The notes under the pieces were generated by a model. It searched no databases. It saw only the letters and a list, made by a program, of their open reading frames with translations, and had not been told where the DNA came from. A stretch of 64,000 nucleotides of DNA from Effrenium voratum (lineage: Eukaryota > Sar > Dinophyceae > Suessiales > Symbiodiniaceae): positions 456,501 through 520,500 of the forward strand of contig CAUJNA010003240.1 in NCBI GenBank assembly GCA_963377175.1. Direction: 5' to 3'. Position numbers and translations under genes: made by a program. This document shows, piece after piece, positions 41,467 to 45,883 of the stretch (position 1 is the first letter of the stretch; each line of letters starts with the position of its first letter).

Positions 41467-43521
41467 ATCAATCAAATCAATCAGTTAACCAAACAAACAA
41501 ATAAACACAGAGCAATCAAACAATTCAATTCCAATCAAATCAAATCAAATCAAATCAATCAATCAATCAATCAGTCAAACACGCAAACACGACCTACCTT
41601 TCTGGGAAAATTGTCCACCCTCAAATGCAAATGCCTCGTCCAGGTTACCGCTACCGCCTCATTCAAAACAAGGCATTCCGATCTTCCGCCTTGTGCCAAT
41701 GAATCCATCAACTCGCTCAACGGGCTTCGGGAGTTGGATGCCCGTCCTGCCCTGTCGCTAACTATGGCGCGATTGTCCACGGGACTGCGCTTCTTCTGCT
41801 TGCGAGTACCTCGACAGGCGCTTGCTACTTTTGCTTTTGGTTCCGGCTTGAAGTCTCGGTCCGACCTGGTTACTTCCGCACCCTTGTCGCTGAGCAACAG
41901 TCAAATTATGTGGTTACACGCACTAACCGAAACAAAGAGTCCCCTGGCGTTGTGGGAAATTAGTGAGCTCCCATGTCCAGCCCCAATGGACCATTCACTA
42001 CAGGTTTTTGACTGAAGCTCACTGACTAACTGACCACATGTACAGGGGTCTTCGAACATGTGCTGGGGGCTTTCATGGCCTCATGTCAAGCTACAGCTGG
42101 GAATGGAACTCCAGAGTGGTGGAGATCTGGAATTTGTTGGGCTGCACAACCGCCGCTCAGGAATAGTGAGTGCTCTTATTTCTGCATTTTTCCGGTTTAG
42201 GGTTGCTTAGTGGTGGGTTTGGGGTGGGAGTTTCAGGGTGGGTTTAGGGCGGGTTTTAGGTTGGTTTAAGGTGGGTTTAAGGTTGGTTTAGGGCTGGATT
42301 TCGGGCTTTAGTAAGGGTTTGGGGTTGGTTTAGGGTTGCTTTAGGGTTGGTTTGCGGTTGTTTGGGTTTGGTTTAGGGTGTGTGATTAGGATGTGTGCGG
42401 GGTTGGTTTAGGGTTGGGTTTAGGATGGGCTCAGGGTGGGTTTAGGGCTGGTTTGGGGTCGGTTTCGGGTGGGTTTTGGGAGTTTTGGGTTGGTTTAGGT
42501 CAGGGTTGGTTTAGGGTGGGTTAGACGTTGGCTTAAGGTTGGCTTGAGGTTCGTTTAGGGTGTGGGGTTAGGGTGTGTTTAGGGGGAGGATTTAGATTTA
42601 GGGTGGGTTCAGGGCGAGGTTAAGGTTGGTTTAGGATGGTTTTAGGGCTGTTTTAGGTTTGGTTATGGTGGGTTTAGGGTGGTTCAGGGCTGGTGTAGGG
42701 TTGGTTTAGGTGAGCTTAGGGTGAGTTTAAGGTTGGCTTAGGGCGTGATTAGGGTGGATTTAGGGGTTTAGTAAGGGTAGTTGTTAGGGTTGCTCAATGG
42801 TGGGTTTGGGGTTGCTTGAGTGTGGGGTGGGTTTAGGGTGTGCGTAGGGGTGCTTGCTTGCTTGCTTGCTTGCGCCTGAACCCGCTTGCTTGCAGACGGG
42901 GGGGGGGGGGGTGGAAAAAAATGCGGGTTTAGGCGAAAACATGACTCTCTTCAGGAATGCCTGTCTGCCTTCAAATGAATAGAGGACTGGCTACACACTT
43001 CCCCTTAACTCATCTGAAAGTGGCAGTGTAGGGAACGCTTAAATAACCAGCGCGATAGCTGAGAACAGTGCAAACCAACAGAATTTGCCGGTAGTTCTTT
43101 TTAGTAGCTGAATGGCACTCAGCACAGTATTTGGGCGTGAGAGGTACACATGTTTGTCCTGGCTGCAACTTTCAGTCCAATCGTCGACGCGCAGCTGCTA
43201 CACGCTTGACAAAAGTGGAAGATATCCAGGCAACTGGAACAAAAACATGGGGGGGGGAAAAAAAACATGACCCACTCGTCTGGAATAAAATGGAATAAAC
43301 ATATGTGGCCAGTCGCTGTGTCGCTGGATGGCAGCTGCCAAGTCTGGGGTTGTAAGCATGGTCAAGTCCCCCCTCCAATCCAAATCCTCCCCCGCATGCA
43401 CATCCCGACGACGAATGTCAGACTTCTCCGCGCCTGACTGCAGCTGATTGAAGAGGGTGGACTTCCCTACGTTGGGCCGCCCGACGATGGCAATCGGGAT
43501 GGGCTCTAAGTCCTTCATGAG
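7133..43521 (-). CDS. der: Gene model: Der/EngA-type tandem GTPase, with nested genes
   Basis: Der (EngA) carries two TRAFAC GTPase domains and a C-terminal KH-like domain; in bacteria and plastids it helps assemble the 50S ribosomal subunit. At least 21 minus-strand exons give the family in order. Domain 1: GRPNVGKST (43439-43521), AIVSDR (41751-41784), VIDTGGLE (40533-40589), ITPSDLQIAQMLRD (38073-38123). Then an acidic linker (36569-36739). Domain 2: GQPSAGK|SS (33490-33558 with 32986-33028), GTTMDS (32684-32751), KLIDT (32587-32622), NKWDLI (9232-9295), MSAKYNLN (8929-9006). C-terminus: SRLNSWLQ (8209-8281), PPPWQNGQR (7787-7830), ARPPTFVLW (7133-7252). Phases match at most joins. Donors are mostly GC. 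The domain-1 G2 and G4 and the AG of the domain-2 G3 were not found. A plastid or mitochondrial role is likely but the N-terminus is unresolved. Confidence 0.85.
7787..7830 (-). CDS. der: Exon, Der (LRWPPPWQNGQR)
   Basis: 44-nt exon, GGCCAG| acceptor and GC donor. Reads AWMLRWPPPWQNGQ, matching the Der segment L-R-A-HPPP---G-R between the two KH-like halves. In phase with both neighbours. Confidence 0.7.
8209..8281 (-). CDS. der: Exon, Der (LYKRWSARLPTSRLNSWLQ)
   Basis: 73-nt exon, acceptor GTTCAG|, donor CAG|GCTGGT. It encodes SLALYKRWSARLPTSRLNSW, the Der motif Y--W--RI-T-RLN-WL linking the second GTPase domain to the KH-like domain. Phase is continuous with the exons on both sides. Confidence 0.8.
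8929..9006 (-). CDS. der: Exon, Der domain 2 G5 (VVFMSAKYNLN)
   Basis: Acceptor CATCCAG|, GC donor. Reads ITEKFNQIRGVPVVFMSAKY then NLNLP. The SAK triad is the G5 base-recognition loop, preceded by the expected hydrophobic strand. Confidence 0.85.
9232..9295 (-). CDS. der: Exon, Der domain 2 G4 (NKWDLI)
   Basis: 64-nt exon, acceptor GGCAG|, GC donor (GAGAG|GCGCGC). Reads NKWDLIHEEDQPKCREDILE. NKWD is the guanine-specifying G4 motif; NKWDL is highly typical of Der. The previous exon in reading order lies 20.9 kb away at 30244-30312. Confidence 0.85.
10277..10372 (-). CDS. Orphan exon, Pro/Ser/Thr-rich (TVQLFRGEASPAVPTPK)
   Basis: Acceptor CACAG|, donor CCT|GTGACT. Almost every codon ends in G or C. 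Reads ATVQLFRGEASPAVPTPKSL. Probably a disordered segment. It follows exons at 10.8, 11.6, 12.2 and 13.9 kb on the same strand and may belong with them to one unknown gene. Confidence 0.5.
10425..10462. repeat. (GT)n microsatellite
   Basis: GT/GC alternating tract, imperfect. Confidence 0.8.
10774..10869 (-). CDS. Orphan exon, Ser/Thr-rich (VREVAKTRSSPNLPTSDTSP)
   Basis: Acceptor CCACAG|, probable GC donor. About three quarters of third positions are G/C. Contains TRSSPNLPTSDTSPEHGKSR, a low-complexity, likely disordered and phosphorylatable stretch. No family recognised. Confidence 0.45.
11495..11627 (-). CDS. Orphan exon, basic helical (QIRAQCQSRQVPSELHL)
   Basis: Acceptor CACGAG|, donor AAAC|GTGGGG. 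Reads VSEQIRAQCQSRQVPSELHL, TASQISRIWEKEMQRTK and a basic tail RKAKRAKR that resembles a nuclear localisation signal. Strong GC3. Unknown gene. Confidence 0.55.
12182..12255 (-). CDS. Orphan exon, helical (DYVQKLSSVYARLLVQRSQF)
   Basis: Acceptor GCTAAG|, donor TCTCG|GTGAAAG. Reads DYVQKLSSVYARLLVQRSQF then VIAS. The composition suggests an alpha helix. Not recognised. Confidence 0.5.
12382..13358. mobile_element. Foldback/MITE-like element with long inverted arms
   Basis: The outer ends are a perfect 19-bp inverted pair: 12382-12400 and 13340-13358, TATATATAAGAAACATTGC and its complement. Inside are two long, near-identical inverted arms (about 12560-12874 and 13024-13335). Each carries repeated GCGGCGAGAT units. 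Between the arms is an 84-bp unit present twice in tandem. A (TA)n tract flanks both outer ends, suggesting insertion into TA-rich sequence. No transposase ORF. The left arm carries about 160 bp (12401-12560) with no counterpart on the right. Confidence 0.75.
12856..13023. repeat. 84-bp perfect tandem duplication in element spacer
   Basis: Units 12856-12939 and 12940-13023 read identically, from GCTCCTATTTGTGGGG to CAGCCCATGAA. Confidence 0.9.
13352..13400. repeat. (TA)n / TACATA tract
   Basis: AT-alternating tract bordering the right end of the foldback element. Confidence 0.8.
13798..13938 (-). CDS. Orphan exon (DPREAPLPEVAASRVHHALD)
   Basis: 141 nt, acceptor AATCAG|, GC donor (ACTCG|GCACAGG). 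Reads VDPREAPLPEVAASRVHHAL, DGWGEDYTALLREVDAAALA and ADGEATR, with strong GC3. Acidic helical segment of an unknown gene. The first of the orphan exons running down to 10.3 kb. Confidence 0.6.
14314..15149 (-). pseudogene. Overlapping long ORFs, possible decayed coding segment
   Basis: Two long minus frames meet here. 14586-15149 begins with a membrane-like stretch (WPYLFVSGLVTMGLGIIMGH) and an acidic helix. 14314-14640 in another frame reads ARYLEQLLKDVGRQPAEAVR and DFPSRELCAEIVH. Each is protein-like only in part, and codon third positions are not GC-rich. It may be a frameshifted relic or chance. Confidence 0.25.
15780..15990 (-). CDS. Possible orphan exon (FPPFDGAPSTQVLPPAHP)
   Basis: The minus frame FPPFDGAPSTQVLPPAHPAI then LRGDPECQVLCHHLPKQLVG has moderate GC3 and no clear splice borders. 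Weak. Confidence 0.25.
16388..16616 (-). CDS. Exon, long basic helical segment (PI-PLC gene or neighbour)
   Basis: Acceptor CCTCAG|, donor AATAT|GTGGTCC, 229 nt with no stop. Includes LSRWDALGMLRVLRALGKFL, RAAASLSFRGLFLRASKQLS and ALEEMTEEMVLKVALRSALE. Leucine-rich helices. It lies 3' of the PI-PLC exons, so it may be the C-terminal part of that gene. No family match. Confidence 0.55.
16759..16889 (-). CDS. Exon, Pro/Glu-rich (SRLTEGEVGRHSEAHAG)
   Basis: Acceptor CATTCAG|, donor CCCATG|GTAGCC. Reads SRLTEGEVGRHSEAHAGRSP ... PPPSPHWTGEEGRQP. Likely a disordered insert or tail of the PI-PLC-type gene, judged from position and strand only. Confidence 0.5.
17633..17814 (-). CDS. Exon, PI-PLC X domain late strands (GDLRGRMLVLSDF)
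   Basis: Acceptor TTTCCAG|, GC donor (CCCAG|GCACGC). Very high GC3. GVHFYEAVCAKGEDLQLVGD, then LRGRMLVLSDF, then MKVQDFWSPG. This corresponds to the P-L-E-RGKIVLL strand and the following Q-W element of bacterial-type PI-PLC. Confidence 0.75.
17633..23968 (-). CDS. Gene model: phosphatidylinositol-specific PLC, X-domain type
   Basis: PI-PLC X domains cleave the phosphodiester of phosphatidylinositols; bacterial-type proteins have only the X barrel. Minus exons give the fold in order: LSNWMAALPEQLP|VSMPGTHDSATF (first catalytic His strand), TQDWDLPTQLAA|GVRFLDLRV, the LYHGPLACSLTLEAAL strand with the second His, HDKEFIVL, and GDLRGRMLVLSDF with KVQDFW late in the barrel. Phases agree at the join 22446 to 18976 (G|GT). 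Exons: ~23873-23968, 23696-23801, 23344-23384, 22446-22506, 18820-18976, 18493-18554, 17633-17814. At least one exon between 23.3 and 22.5 kb is missing. No EF-hand, PH, C2 or Y box seen, so it is closer to bacterial-type or PLCXD proteins. It sits within the Der intron. Confidence 0.8.
18493..18554 (-). CDS. Exon, PI-PLC mid region
   Basis: Acceptor ATCAAG|, GT donor. Encodes DEERSRTSVQKVPDLIMRLA. Corresponds to the helix after the KEFIVL strand. The frame stays open past the chosen donor, so the 3' end is uncertain. Confidence 0.5.
18820..18976 (-). CDS. Exon, PI-PLC X box core (GVRFLDLRV / LYHGPL)
   Basis: 157 nt, acceptor GCGAAG|, GT donor. Reads VRFLDLRVKGDGWLYHGPLA, SLTLEAALQCCAHFLQQHDK and EFIVLSRF. 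GVR-LDLR-...-HG is the core X-domain signature; the His in YHGP is the second catalytic-histidine position. Confidence 0.85.
19092..19434. repeat. GTT/CTT-rich low-complexity tract
   Basis: Pyrimidine/G-rich triplets (GTTGTTGTC, CTTCTTCTT) give long but artefactual Val/Ser/Leu-rich ORFs. Confidence 0.7.
19510..21190. repeat. Composite repeat: tandem ~450-bp units between CCGAA-rich ends
   Basis: A module beginning GCAACAAACCCGC(G/A)TTATTGG recurs near 19643, 20218 and 20701. A longer module, from TGCACT...CAGAATCGCTACATGTCC to CCCAACGCCCC, occurs at ~19870-20165 and ~20330-20630 almost unchanged. Both sides are bordered by AACCGAACCGAACC-type sequence (19510-19615; 21136-21175). It sits in a PI-PLC intron. 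No coding content; probably a non-autonomous mobile or satellite-like element. Confidence 0.7.
20921..20965. repeat. (TG)n/TTTG tract
   Basis: Imperfect GTTTGTTTGTGTGTGTG tract. Confidence 0.8.
21655..21955. repeat. Dispersed ~60-bp repeat copies (AGCTCGGAAAGTG / GTACTACATTTGTACT)
   Basis: Related blocks recur near 21660-21720, 21778-21840 and 21885-21955. They share a GATTCTC(A/G)AGC-GGA-CTCGGAAAGTGC core and a GTAC-ACAT-TGTAC palindrome-like part. Intronic, non-coding. Confidence 0.55.
22446..22506 (-). CDS. Exon, PI-PLC (TQDWDLPTQLAA)
   Basis: 61 nt, acceptor CCTGAG|, GC donor (CGCAG|GCTCGG). Reads EYVRAFGQTQDWDLPTQLAA, the TQ-W-I--QL--G segment just before GVRFLDLR. Phase 1, matching the 18976 exon start. 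Confidence 0.8.
22800..22850. repeat. (CT)n microsatellite
   Basis: CTCTCTAT/CTCTCC repeats. Confidence 0.9.
23344..23384 (-). CDS. Exon, PI-PLC catalytic strand 1 (SMPGTHDSATF)
   Basis: 41 nt, acceptor GCGCAG|, GT donor. VSMPGTHDSATFQ matches the universal X-domain opening S-PGTHDS; its His is the first catalytic residue. Confidence 0.85.
23696..23801 (-). CDS. Exon, PI-PLC N-terminal lead-in (LSNWMAALPEQLP)
   Basis: Acceptor GTTCAG|, GT donor (GCCA|GTATCA). TIWTLRPSILFGVTSDREER then LDLSNWMAALPEQLP. The NWM--LP---P stretch leads directly into S-PGTHDS in this family. Confidence 0.75.
23873..23968 (-). CDS. Probable 5' exon of the PI-PLC gene
   Basis: The minus frame ELRGFRAMLTEEKPLDTVKM then ADFFEGRSQEMPF has good GC3 and lies just upstream of the NWM exon. 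The gene start was not located. Confidence 0.5.
24230..24392 (-). CDS. Orphan exon (ALPVGRVLGQAFSMKLGPRR)
   Basis: GC3-rich minus frame from CTCAG|: SVALPVGRVLGQAFSMKLGP, RRAAQLPNFPPGPQPWRPSS and ARLGILEGP. Could be the 5' end of the PI-PLC gene or the 3' end of another gene. Not recognised. Confidence 0.45.
25351..25372. repeat. (CT)n microsatellite
   Basis: About ten CT dinucleotides. Confidence 0.9.
25898..26665 (-). CDS. Intronless ubiquitin-like + SPRY-domain protein (retroposed gene)
   Basis: One open frame of 255 codons. Start chosen at the ATG of MSVKVVVADL, after which the ubiquitin-like fold begins; an upstream non-ATG extension to 26719 would overlap the spliced-leader relic. Residues ~1-76: ubiquitin-like domain (VKVVVADLVGRSLPLELP, TVKAIRDAVASSWGL). 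Residues ~115-250: SPRY/B30.2-like domain (FEVVRLRDEMSFGVTYD, WIFSRKK, ARVVEFYCNGELMGST, PLWMYAMVDM). UBL plus SPRY is a common dinoflagellate combination; substrate unknown. The SPRY part probably binds a partner. It is the only intronless gene seen and has a spliced-leader-like relic 35 nt upstream of the ATG, so it is best read as an mRNA re-inserted into the genome. The ORF is intact. It lies in the big Der intron on the same strand. Confidence 0.85.
   Translation of the reverse strand: MSVKVVVADLVGRSLPLELPATETVKAIRDAVASSWGLDPVAFHLLVEANRMDEASTLESILTDKMETIEVQLVKFDPLLDLGQFDSGNHTGIRLFDDHTTLTKTSDRPDSNNVFLRRGIREPCFVEFEVVRLRDEMSFGVTYDRRIEEASGFKNLSVATTWIFSRKKSMPVFLFAGQRLNPRGMPGIKEKDIIAVYADPEARVVEFYCNGELMGSTESLGVPLPEAKGRPLWMYAMVDMMEDTILIKRFGPGRP
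26700..26729 (-). other. Degenerate dinoflagellate spliced-leader relic
   Basis: On the minus strand this 30-nt stretch reads CCGTTAGCCATTGTGGCT followed by GTTTGGCTCAAG. The first part matches the leader CCGTAGCCATTTTGGCT with two changes (one inserted T, one T to G). The second repeats its end, TTTTGGCTCAAG, with one change. Tandem, partly truncated leader copies directly upstream of an ORF are the signature of retroposed trans-spliced mRNA. Confidence 0.75.
27080..27147 (-). CDS. Orphan exon (VVAAVLLDPEGDAAGRAGLR)
   Basis: 68 nt, acceptor GCCCAG|, donor TTAT|GTGTGG, 22 codons plus 2 nt with strong GC3. Reads VVAAVLLDPEGDAAGRAGLR TNY. Follows other orphan exons at 27.8-28.2 kb. Unknown gene upstream of the UBL-SPRY gene. 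Confidence 0.5.
27776..27842 (-). CDS. Orphan exon (LQEEQAVETFARITETSSAA)
   Basis: GC3-rich minus frame CLQEEQAVETFARITETSSA ARTK near GT/AG borders. Helical, acidic. Unknown gene. Confidence 0.45.
27990..28046 (-). CDS. Orphan exon (DILHALVVTWHPILEG)
   Basis: Acceptor GTGCAG|, probable GC donor. Encodes DILHALVVTWHPILEG. Unknown gene, same strand as its neighbours. Confidence 0.45.
28186..28219 (-). CDS. Possible short orphan exon (FGSNVSHVVEA)
   Basis: Acceptor ATGAG|, about 34 nt, reads FGSNVSHVVEA before a GC-type donor. Too short to be sure. Confidence 0.3.
28705..28740. repeat. GGAGGCTTCGC 11-bp tandem repeat
   Basis: Three tandem copies of GCGGAGGCTTC plus isolated copies at 28438 and 28500. 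Confidence 0.85.
29626..29684 (-). CDS. Orphan exon (GNALRLRDSPAAKPCVAC)
   Basis: 59 nt, acceptor GTTGCAG|, consensus donor GCA|GTGAGT. Reads GNALRLRDSPAAKPCVACA. Unknown. Outside Der exons but within the gene span. Confidence 0.4.
29844..29880. repeat. (AT)n / TTTA tract
   Basis: ATATATAT followed by TTTATTTATTTTATTTT. Confidence 0.9.
30244..30312 (-). CDS. der: Exon, Der domain 2 (YVAEEGKCLIIA) before G4
   Basis: 69 nt, acceptor CTTAG|, donor GCCA|GTGCC. Reads PTKFEVRLGNYVAEEGKCLI IA. This is the D-R-A--A-EEGKALVIVV strand immediately before NKWD. The overhanging A plus TG from 9295 gives Met, so the join reads CLIIAMNKWDLI. Confidence 0.8.
30622..30656 (-). CDS. der: Exon, Der domain 2 (AHVCVLCLDA)
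   Basis: 35 nt, acceptor GCCCAG|. AHVCVLCLDAA matches the RADVVLLVIDAT strand of the second domain. The join to the next exon is not in phase as chosen, so its 3' end may differ. Confidence 0.65.
31146..31188 (-). CDS. der: Exon, Der domain 2 (GTKKAIRR)
   Basis: Acceptor CTCAG|, GC donor after Arg. FLEPGMGTKKAIRR joins in phase to AHVCVL, giving the K-AI-RAHV sequence expected after the G3 loop. Confidence 0.6.
31480..31640 (-). CDS. Possible exon, hydrophobic (LPALRFTGAWLNGIYASALV)
   Basis: The minus frame MIHDAPFSDVLPALRFTGAW and LNGIYASALVALAQWVPW is membrane-like, with modest GC3 and no clear borders. It does not fit the Der alignment. Confidence 0.25.
32587..32622 (-). CDS. der: Exon, Der domain 2 G3 first half (KLIDT)
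   Basis: 36 nt, acceptor GGCTAG|, donor GACAC|GTCGAG. TFKENAVKLIDT ends inside the DTAG loop; the AG must come from the next exon, which I did not find. Confidence 0.7.
32684..32751 (-). CDS. der: Exon, Der domain 2 G2 (GTTMDS)
   Basis: 68 nt, acceptor GGCCAG|, GC donor (AAAGT|GCAGCA). VNEQDGTTMDSIITNWTAFF aligns with I-SD-AGTTRDSI. The conserved Thr is kept; the usual Arg is Met. Confidence 0.75.
32986..33028 (-). CDS. der: Exon, Der domain 2, end of P-loop (SSIINALLQEERCI)
   Basis: 43 nt. The first G completes the P-loop Lys codon begun at 33490 (AA|G). SSIINALLQEERCI matches SSLINALLGEERVI. The donor appears to be GA (ATT|GACCTG), and the next exon continues in phase 0. Confidence 0.75.
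33181..33245. repeat. (GAAA)n microsatellite
   Basis: GAGAGAAAG then GAAAGAAAGAAA units. Confidence 0.9.
33490..33558 (-). CDS. der: Exon, Der domain 2 P-loop (GQPSAGK)
   Basis: 69 nt, acceptor ATCCAAG|, GC donor (GGGAA|GCGGGG). RRAEEMDQAMKLAVIGQPSA then GK. G1 motif GxPxxGK|SS is completed by the exon at 33028. Confidence 0.8.
35017..35068 (-). CDS. der: Exon, basic linker in Der gene (SDRFPPKRPSQGLKE)
   Basis: 52 nt, acceptor CGTCAG|, donor AAAGAG|GTGAGA. RRSDRFPPKRPSQGLKE, GC3-rich. By position it lies between the two GTPase domains. Confidence 0.6.
36569..36739 (-). CDS. der: Exon, acidic linker in Der gene
   Basis: Acceptor ATCCAG|, probable GC donor. TAFMPDERRRDIFIEGEEHA, EQMKCIVALEAQEAEEEELE, then runs of Glu/Asp. 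An acidic linker between GTPase domains is a known Der feature, here longer than in bacteria. Confidence 0.65.
37245..37315 (-). CDS. der: Exon, helical linker in Der gene (SAEEELLDRLYLEVGHLQ)
   Basis: Acceptor GCCCAAG|, strong GC3: SAEEELLDRLYLEVGHLQAR EEA. Helical. Placed between domains 1 and 2. Donor type uncertain. Confidence 0.55.
37878..37971 (-). CDS. der: Exon, Der domain 1 C-terminal part (G5 region)
   Basis: Acceptor ATTGAG|, donor CTCC|GTGATA. GALAQADKYRDLFNPNTPKD then VPFGPYCKHCL. Aligns with the segment of plant EngA after NKCE and leading to P-PISA-H; the SA pair reads YC here, so G5 would be atypical. Confidence 0.55.
38073..38123 (-). CDS. der: Exon, Der domain 1 (ITPSDLQIAQMLRD)
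   Basis: Acceptor CGCCAG|. ITPSDLQIAQMLRDSRN matches G-TP-D--IA--LR of the first Der domain, just before G4. Confidence 0.75.
38220..38246. repeat. (CA)n microsatellite
   Basis: ACACACGCACACGCACACACACACAC. Confidence 0.9.
39993..40032 (-). CDS. der: Exon, Der domain 1 (MQDQVWRAVAE)
   Basis: 40 nt, acceptor CCTAG|, GC donor. QAMQDQVWRAVAE matches the I--QV--AI-EAD helix after the domain-1 G3 loop. Confidence 0.65.
40533..40589 (-). CDS. der: Exon, Der domain 1 G3 (VIDTGGLE)
   Basis: Exactly 19 codons, acceptor GCAAAG|, donor CAG|GTGACC. FCMRLLLRVIDTGGLESPQ. DTGGL is the Der domain-1 form of the G3 Walker B loop. Confidence 0.85.
41215..41580. repeat. CAAT/CAATTCAATT simple-repeat block
   Basis: ACCAACCAACC, then ATTCAATTCA and CAATCAATCAAT runs with little else over about 360 bp. 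No gene in it; lies in a Der intron. Confidence 0.9.
41751..41784 (-). CDS. der: 34-nt microexon, Der domain 1 (DNRAIVSDR)
   Basis: Acceptor GCGCAG|, GC donor (GACAGG|GCAGGA). The first T completes the codon CA from the 43439 exon. PVDNRAIVSDR gives the join LFNQL-H-PVDNRAIVSD, matching Der LFNRL...AIVSD. Confidence 0.75.
42190..42855. repeat. Degenerate interstitial telomere-like array (TTTAGGG-type)
   Basis: About 660 bp of GGTTTAGGGTTGGTTTAGGGTGGGTTTAGGG-type units with many single changes. TTTAGGG is the plant/dinoflagellate telomere unit. Lies in the first recognised Der intron. Followed by (GCTT)n and a G-run at 42847-42912. Confidence 0.85.
43439..43521 (-). CDS. der: Exon, Der domain 1 P-loop (GRPNVGKSTLFNQL)
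   Basis: 83 nt, acceptor TTGCAG|, donor CTGCA|GTCAGG. LMKDLEPIPIAIVG then RPNVGKSTLFNQL. GRPNVGKST is the Der/Era-type G1 motif. The residues before it are not a translation start, so at least one 5' exon is missing. Confidence 0.9.
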
Positions 43522-43649
43522 CTGCAAGCTGTCTTGATGCGGAACCCCTTGAGGAACACCACAAGACACGAGGGAAAACACTACCATATGGCCTGAGGAT
43601 TAAGGCTTAATATGCTTAATGTTCAACATCCCAGGTTGGCAAGCAAGTA

Positions 43650-43830
43650 GCCACGTGAGAAGGGGCCAGGCGACGCATGCATGCATCCACATCTGTCAAT
43701 TGCTGCGGAACACAAAGCCGGGCAAAATTCGGGAGGGGCGCTTGGTGGAACAACCCATCCACCCAAATGCCGTCAACAAGGTTTCGCGGACCGCCCCCAA
43801 AATGCCGCAAATTGCGTGCCCCTCTTTTCT
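43650..43830 (-). CDS. Possible exon upstream of Der P-loop
   Basis: The minus frame FGGGPRNLVDGIWVDGLFHQ and PLPNFARLCVPQQLTDVDAC has moderate GC3. Could be the Der N-terminus or the end of the OTU gene. Confidence 0.3.
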
Positions 43831-43902
43831 TCGGCACTGGTGGTCAAGGGGCAGAGCCTGGAGCCAGACAGCACGTCGTGCGCGCGTCCCTGTCCTTGGG
43901 AA

Positions 43903-44008
43903 CCTCTCGCTCGAACCTGTAGTCTGGCATGGGCAGGCGCATGGCGAAGCGCCGAGTCAGCCTGTCCAGGGACCCATGCGCATCACTGACCCTGAGGGTC
44001 TTTCTTCC
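43903..44008 (-). CDS. Orphan exon (SDAHGSLDRLTRRFAMRLPM)
   Basis: Acceptor GGAGAG|, donor GAG|GTTCCC, very high GC3. KTLRVSDAHGSLDRLTRRFA then MRLPMPDYRFERE. Lies between OTU and Der; assignment open. Confidence 0.55.
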
Positions 44009-44640
44009 CTCTCCAGATTGCCAATGGGACGAAGCACGGGGAAGCAACTGGAAAAGGCACAATATTTTTCAACTATGTTCATGCGTTGTGGTGAGTGGAA
44101 TCCAATTTCATGTCAATGCCATCAGGTCCTGAGGTTGCTTACTATTTTCGTGAATTGCTAAAGGCGAACCCTCAAAGTGGTTCTCTAAAATCTAACTTGC
44201 TGCTGACCCTGCTTGTGCCCCTGATCCGAACAGGCTTTTGTCGTGACGCACTTTGACTTCTCCATTAGATTGGCGGAGTCGTGGGCACAGCAGAAGCATC
44301 ACTTTTAACTCCGCATCTGGACACCATCTAAGAGATAGCTGCTTCCAAACTCACCTGGGTCCAACTAGCAGACCACCAACGGCGAATTTGGATCTCATAT
44401 GATCTCATCTGCCAAAACCGACCTTCCCGTATGCCAGGGCGACTGGCTTCTGGGAGCATTTCCTCAATGGGTGGAAGCATGCCACATTCCCCGTGGCAAA
44501 TTGCGGCTCGTGATAATTGGTACTGTTCATGACTCAGGGCTTGGGTGGTGCATGAGCTTGAGCAGCAAAAAAGCAGCCCCCCCTCCCAAAGAGGCGACCA
44601 CGGGAAGAAAATCGCCCACATTCGCCCATGGTCACAGCAC

Positions 44641-44701
44641 TTCAGCGCAGCGCTCAGGCGAGGCTTGAGACGTGTGACGTGCGCCTCCTCCAGGGGCCAG
44701 G
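44641..44701 (-). CDS. Orphan exon (WPLEEAHVTRLKPRLSAALK)
   Basis: 61 nt, acceptor AATCAG|, donor CTGAA|GTGCTG. Reads WPLEEAHVTRLKPRLSAALK. Likely a 3' exon of the OTU gene or a 5' exon of Der. Confidence 0.45.
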
Positions 44702-45883
44702 CTGATTCAAATTGGAAAGAACATTTCGAGGCTCGCGAATAGGATCTGTGGCTTTACGGCTCCCCGGTGCTGCTAAGGATGCGAGGTTTTGCATGGCAGC
44801 TGCCGCGTGATTCCCTCGCTGTGTTCAAACGTTCTGTGAGGTTTGCTGCTTCTAAAGGGTGTTCCGCAACGTAGTTCTTTCGAGGAACTTTGCCGAGCCT
44901 GCTTCCGCCGCTGTAGATGAAAGCTCTCTGGTGGTGGGGGACTTTGCAGGGTAGTCTAGAAGCATCTACAGGCGAGATCAAATCCGCCAAGGGCGCCTCC
45001 CCAATCTTACCCATGGAATTTTATGTCAAGCGCCCTCCTGCTTGCTTTGTTTCTGTTGTCATGGCCTCCGAAATTGGTTCGCCAATGCCCGCTCATCACA
45101 TAACATATGAAACCTGGTAAGATCCTCAACAAAGCAAAGCCCACGCCACGGCAAAACAAAACTTAAAATCCCCAGTGCTGAGTTAGACCTGGTTGCTCTG
45201 GAAATCAGTATCAAAACAATTTCGAATGGTTGGTCCCCCGAAACAACTAATTACTGGCCAACTTGCTCTTCACATGTCCCACGCTCATCAAACACACTCG
45301 CCTCGCATCTTGCGAGAGAGTCTGGACAAATTAGCTGAGACATGCCGATATGATGAAGAAAGGCTGGCATCCCCTCAAAATAACGCAATCTCGCAGGCCC
45401 AAAACCATCCAAAACCCTCAGCAAGTTCGCACTGAAATTTTGTCTCATATTCACAAGAGTTGACAGCTTCAGAAATGGAGCTCCACCGGTCACTCCTGAC
45501 AGTCATCTCGGAGGGTAGTCACCAGCTGGCCCCAACCTTAGGAAAAACAAACTTCGACAAGGCAGGGCTGCGGATGAACGCGGCATCCCTTCCCCTTGCC
45601 CCTGGAAAACCAAATCACAAAGATGTCAAGGTACAATTCGCGTACAAAGTGGCTGGCATCCCTAGCTAAATTGGTCAACCGGGAGTTTCTCAAAGTCAGC
45701 ATTCCTCAAGCTCGACTCAAACGCGTAGCGGTCAACTGCTTTGTGGCTGGCAGCCTACCCTTTAGGTAAGCATCAGCTGAAAGCAGCTTCGAGTTGCTTG
45801 TGGCCTGCATTGGAACGGCTCATGCGACACCAGACCTCAAATTCCCGAAATTTCAGGACAGCTGAGGGCTATGTGCAGCTCAC

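Noticed and set aside
41215..41580. CAAT repeats as a CRISPR-like or iteron array
   Set aside because: Units have no spacers and vary freely; a simple-sequence block in a eukaryotic intron.
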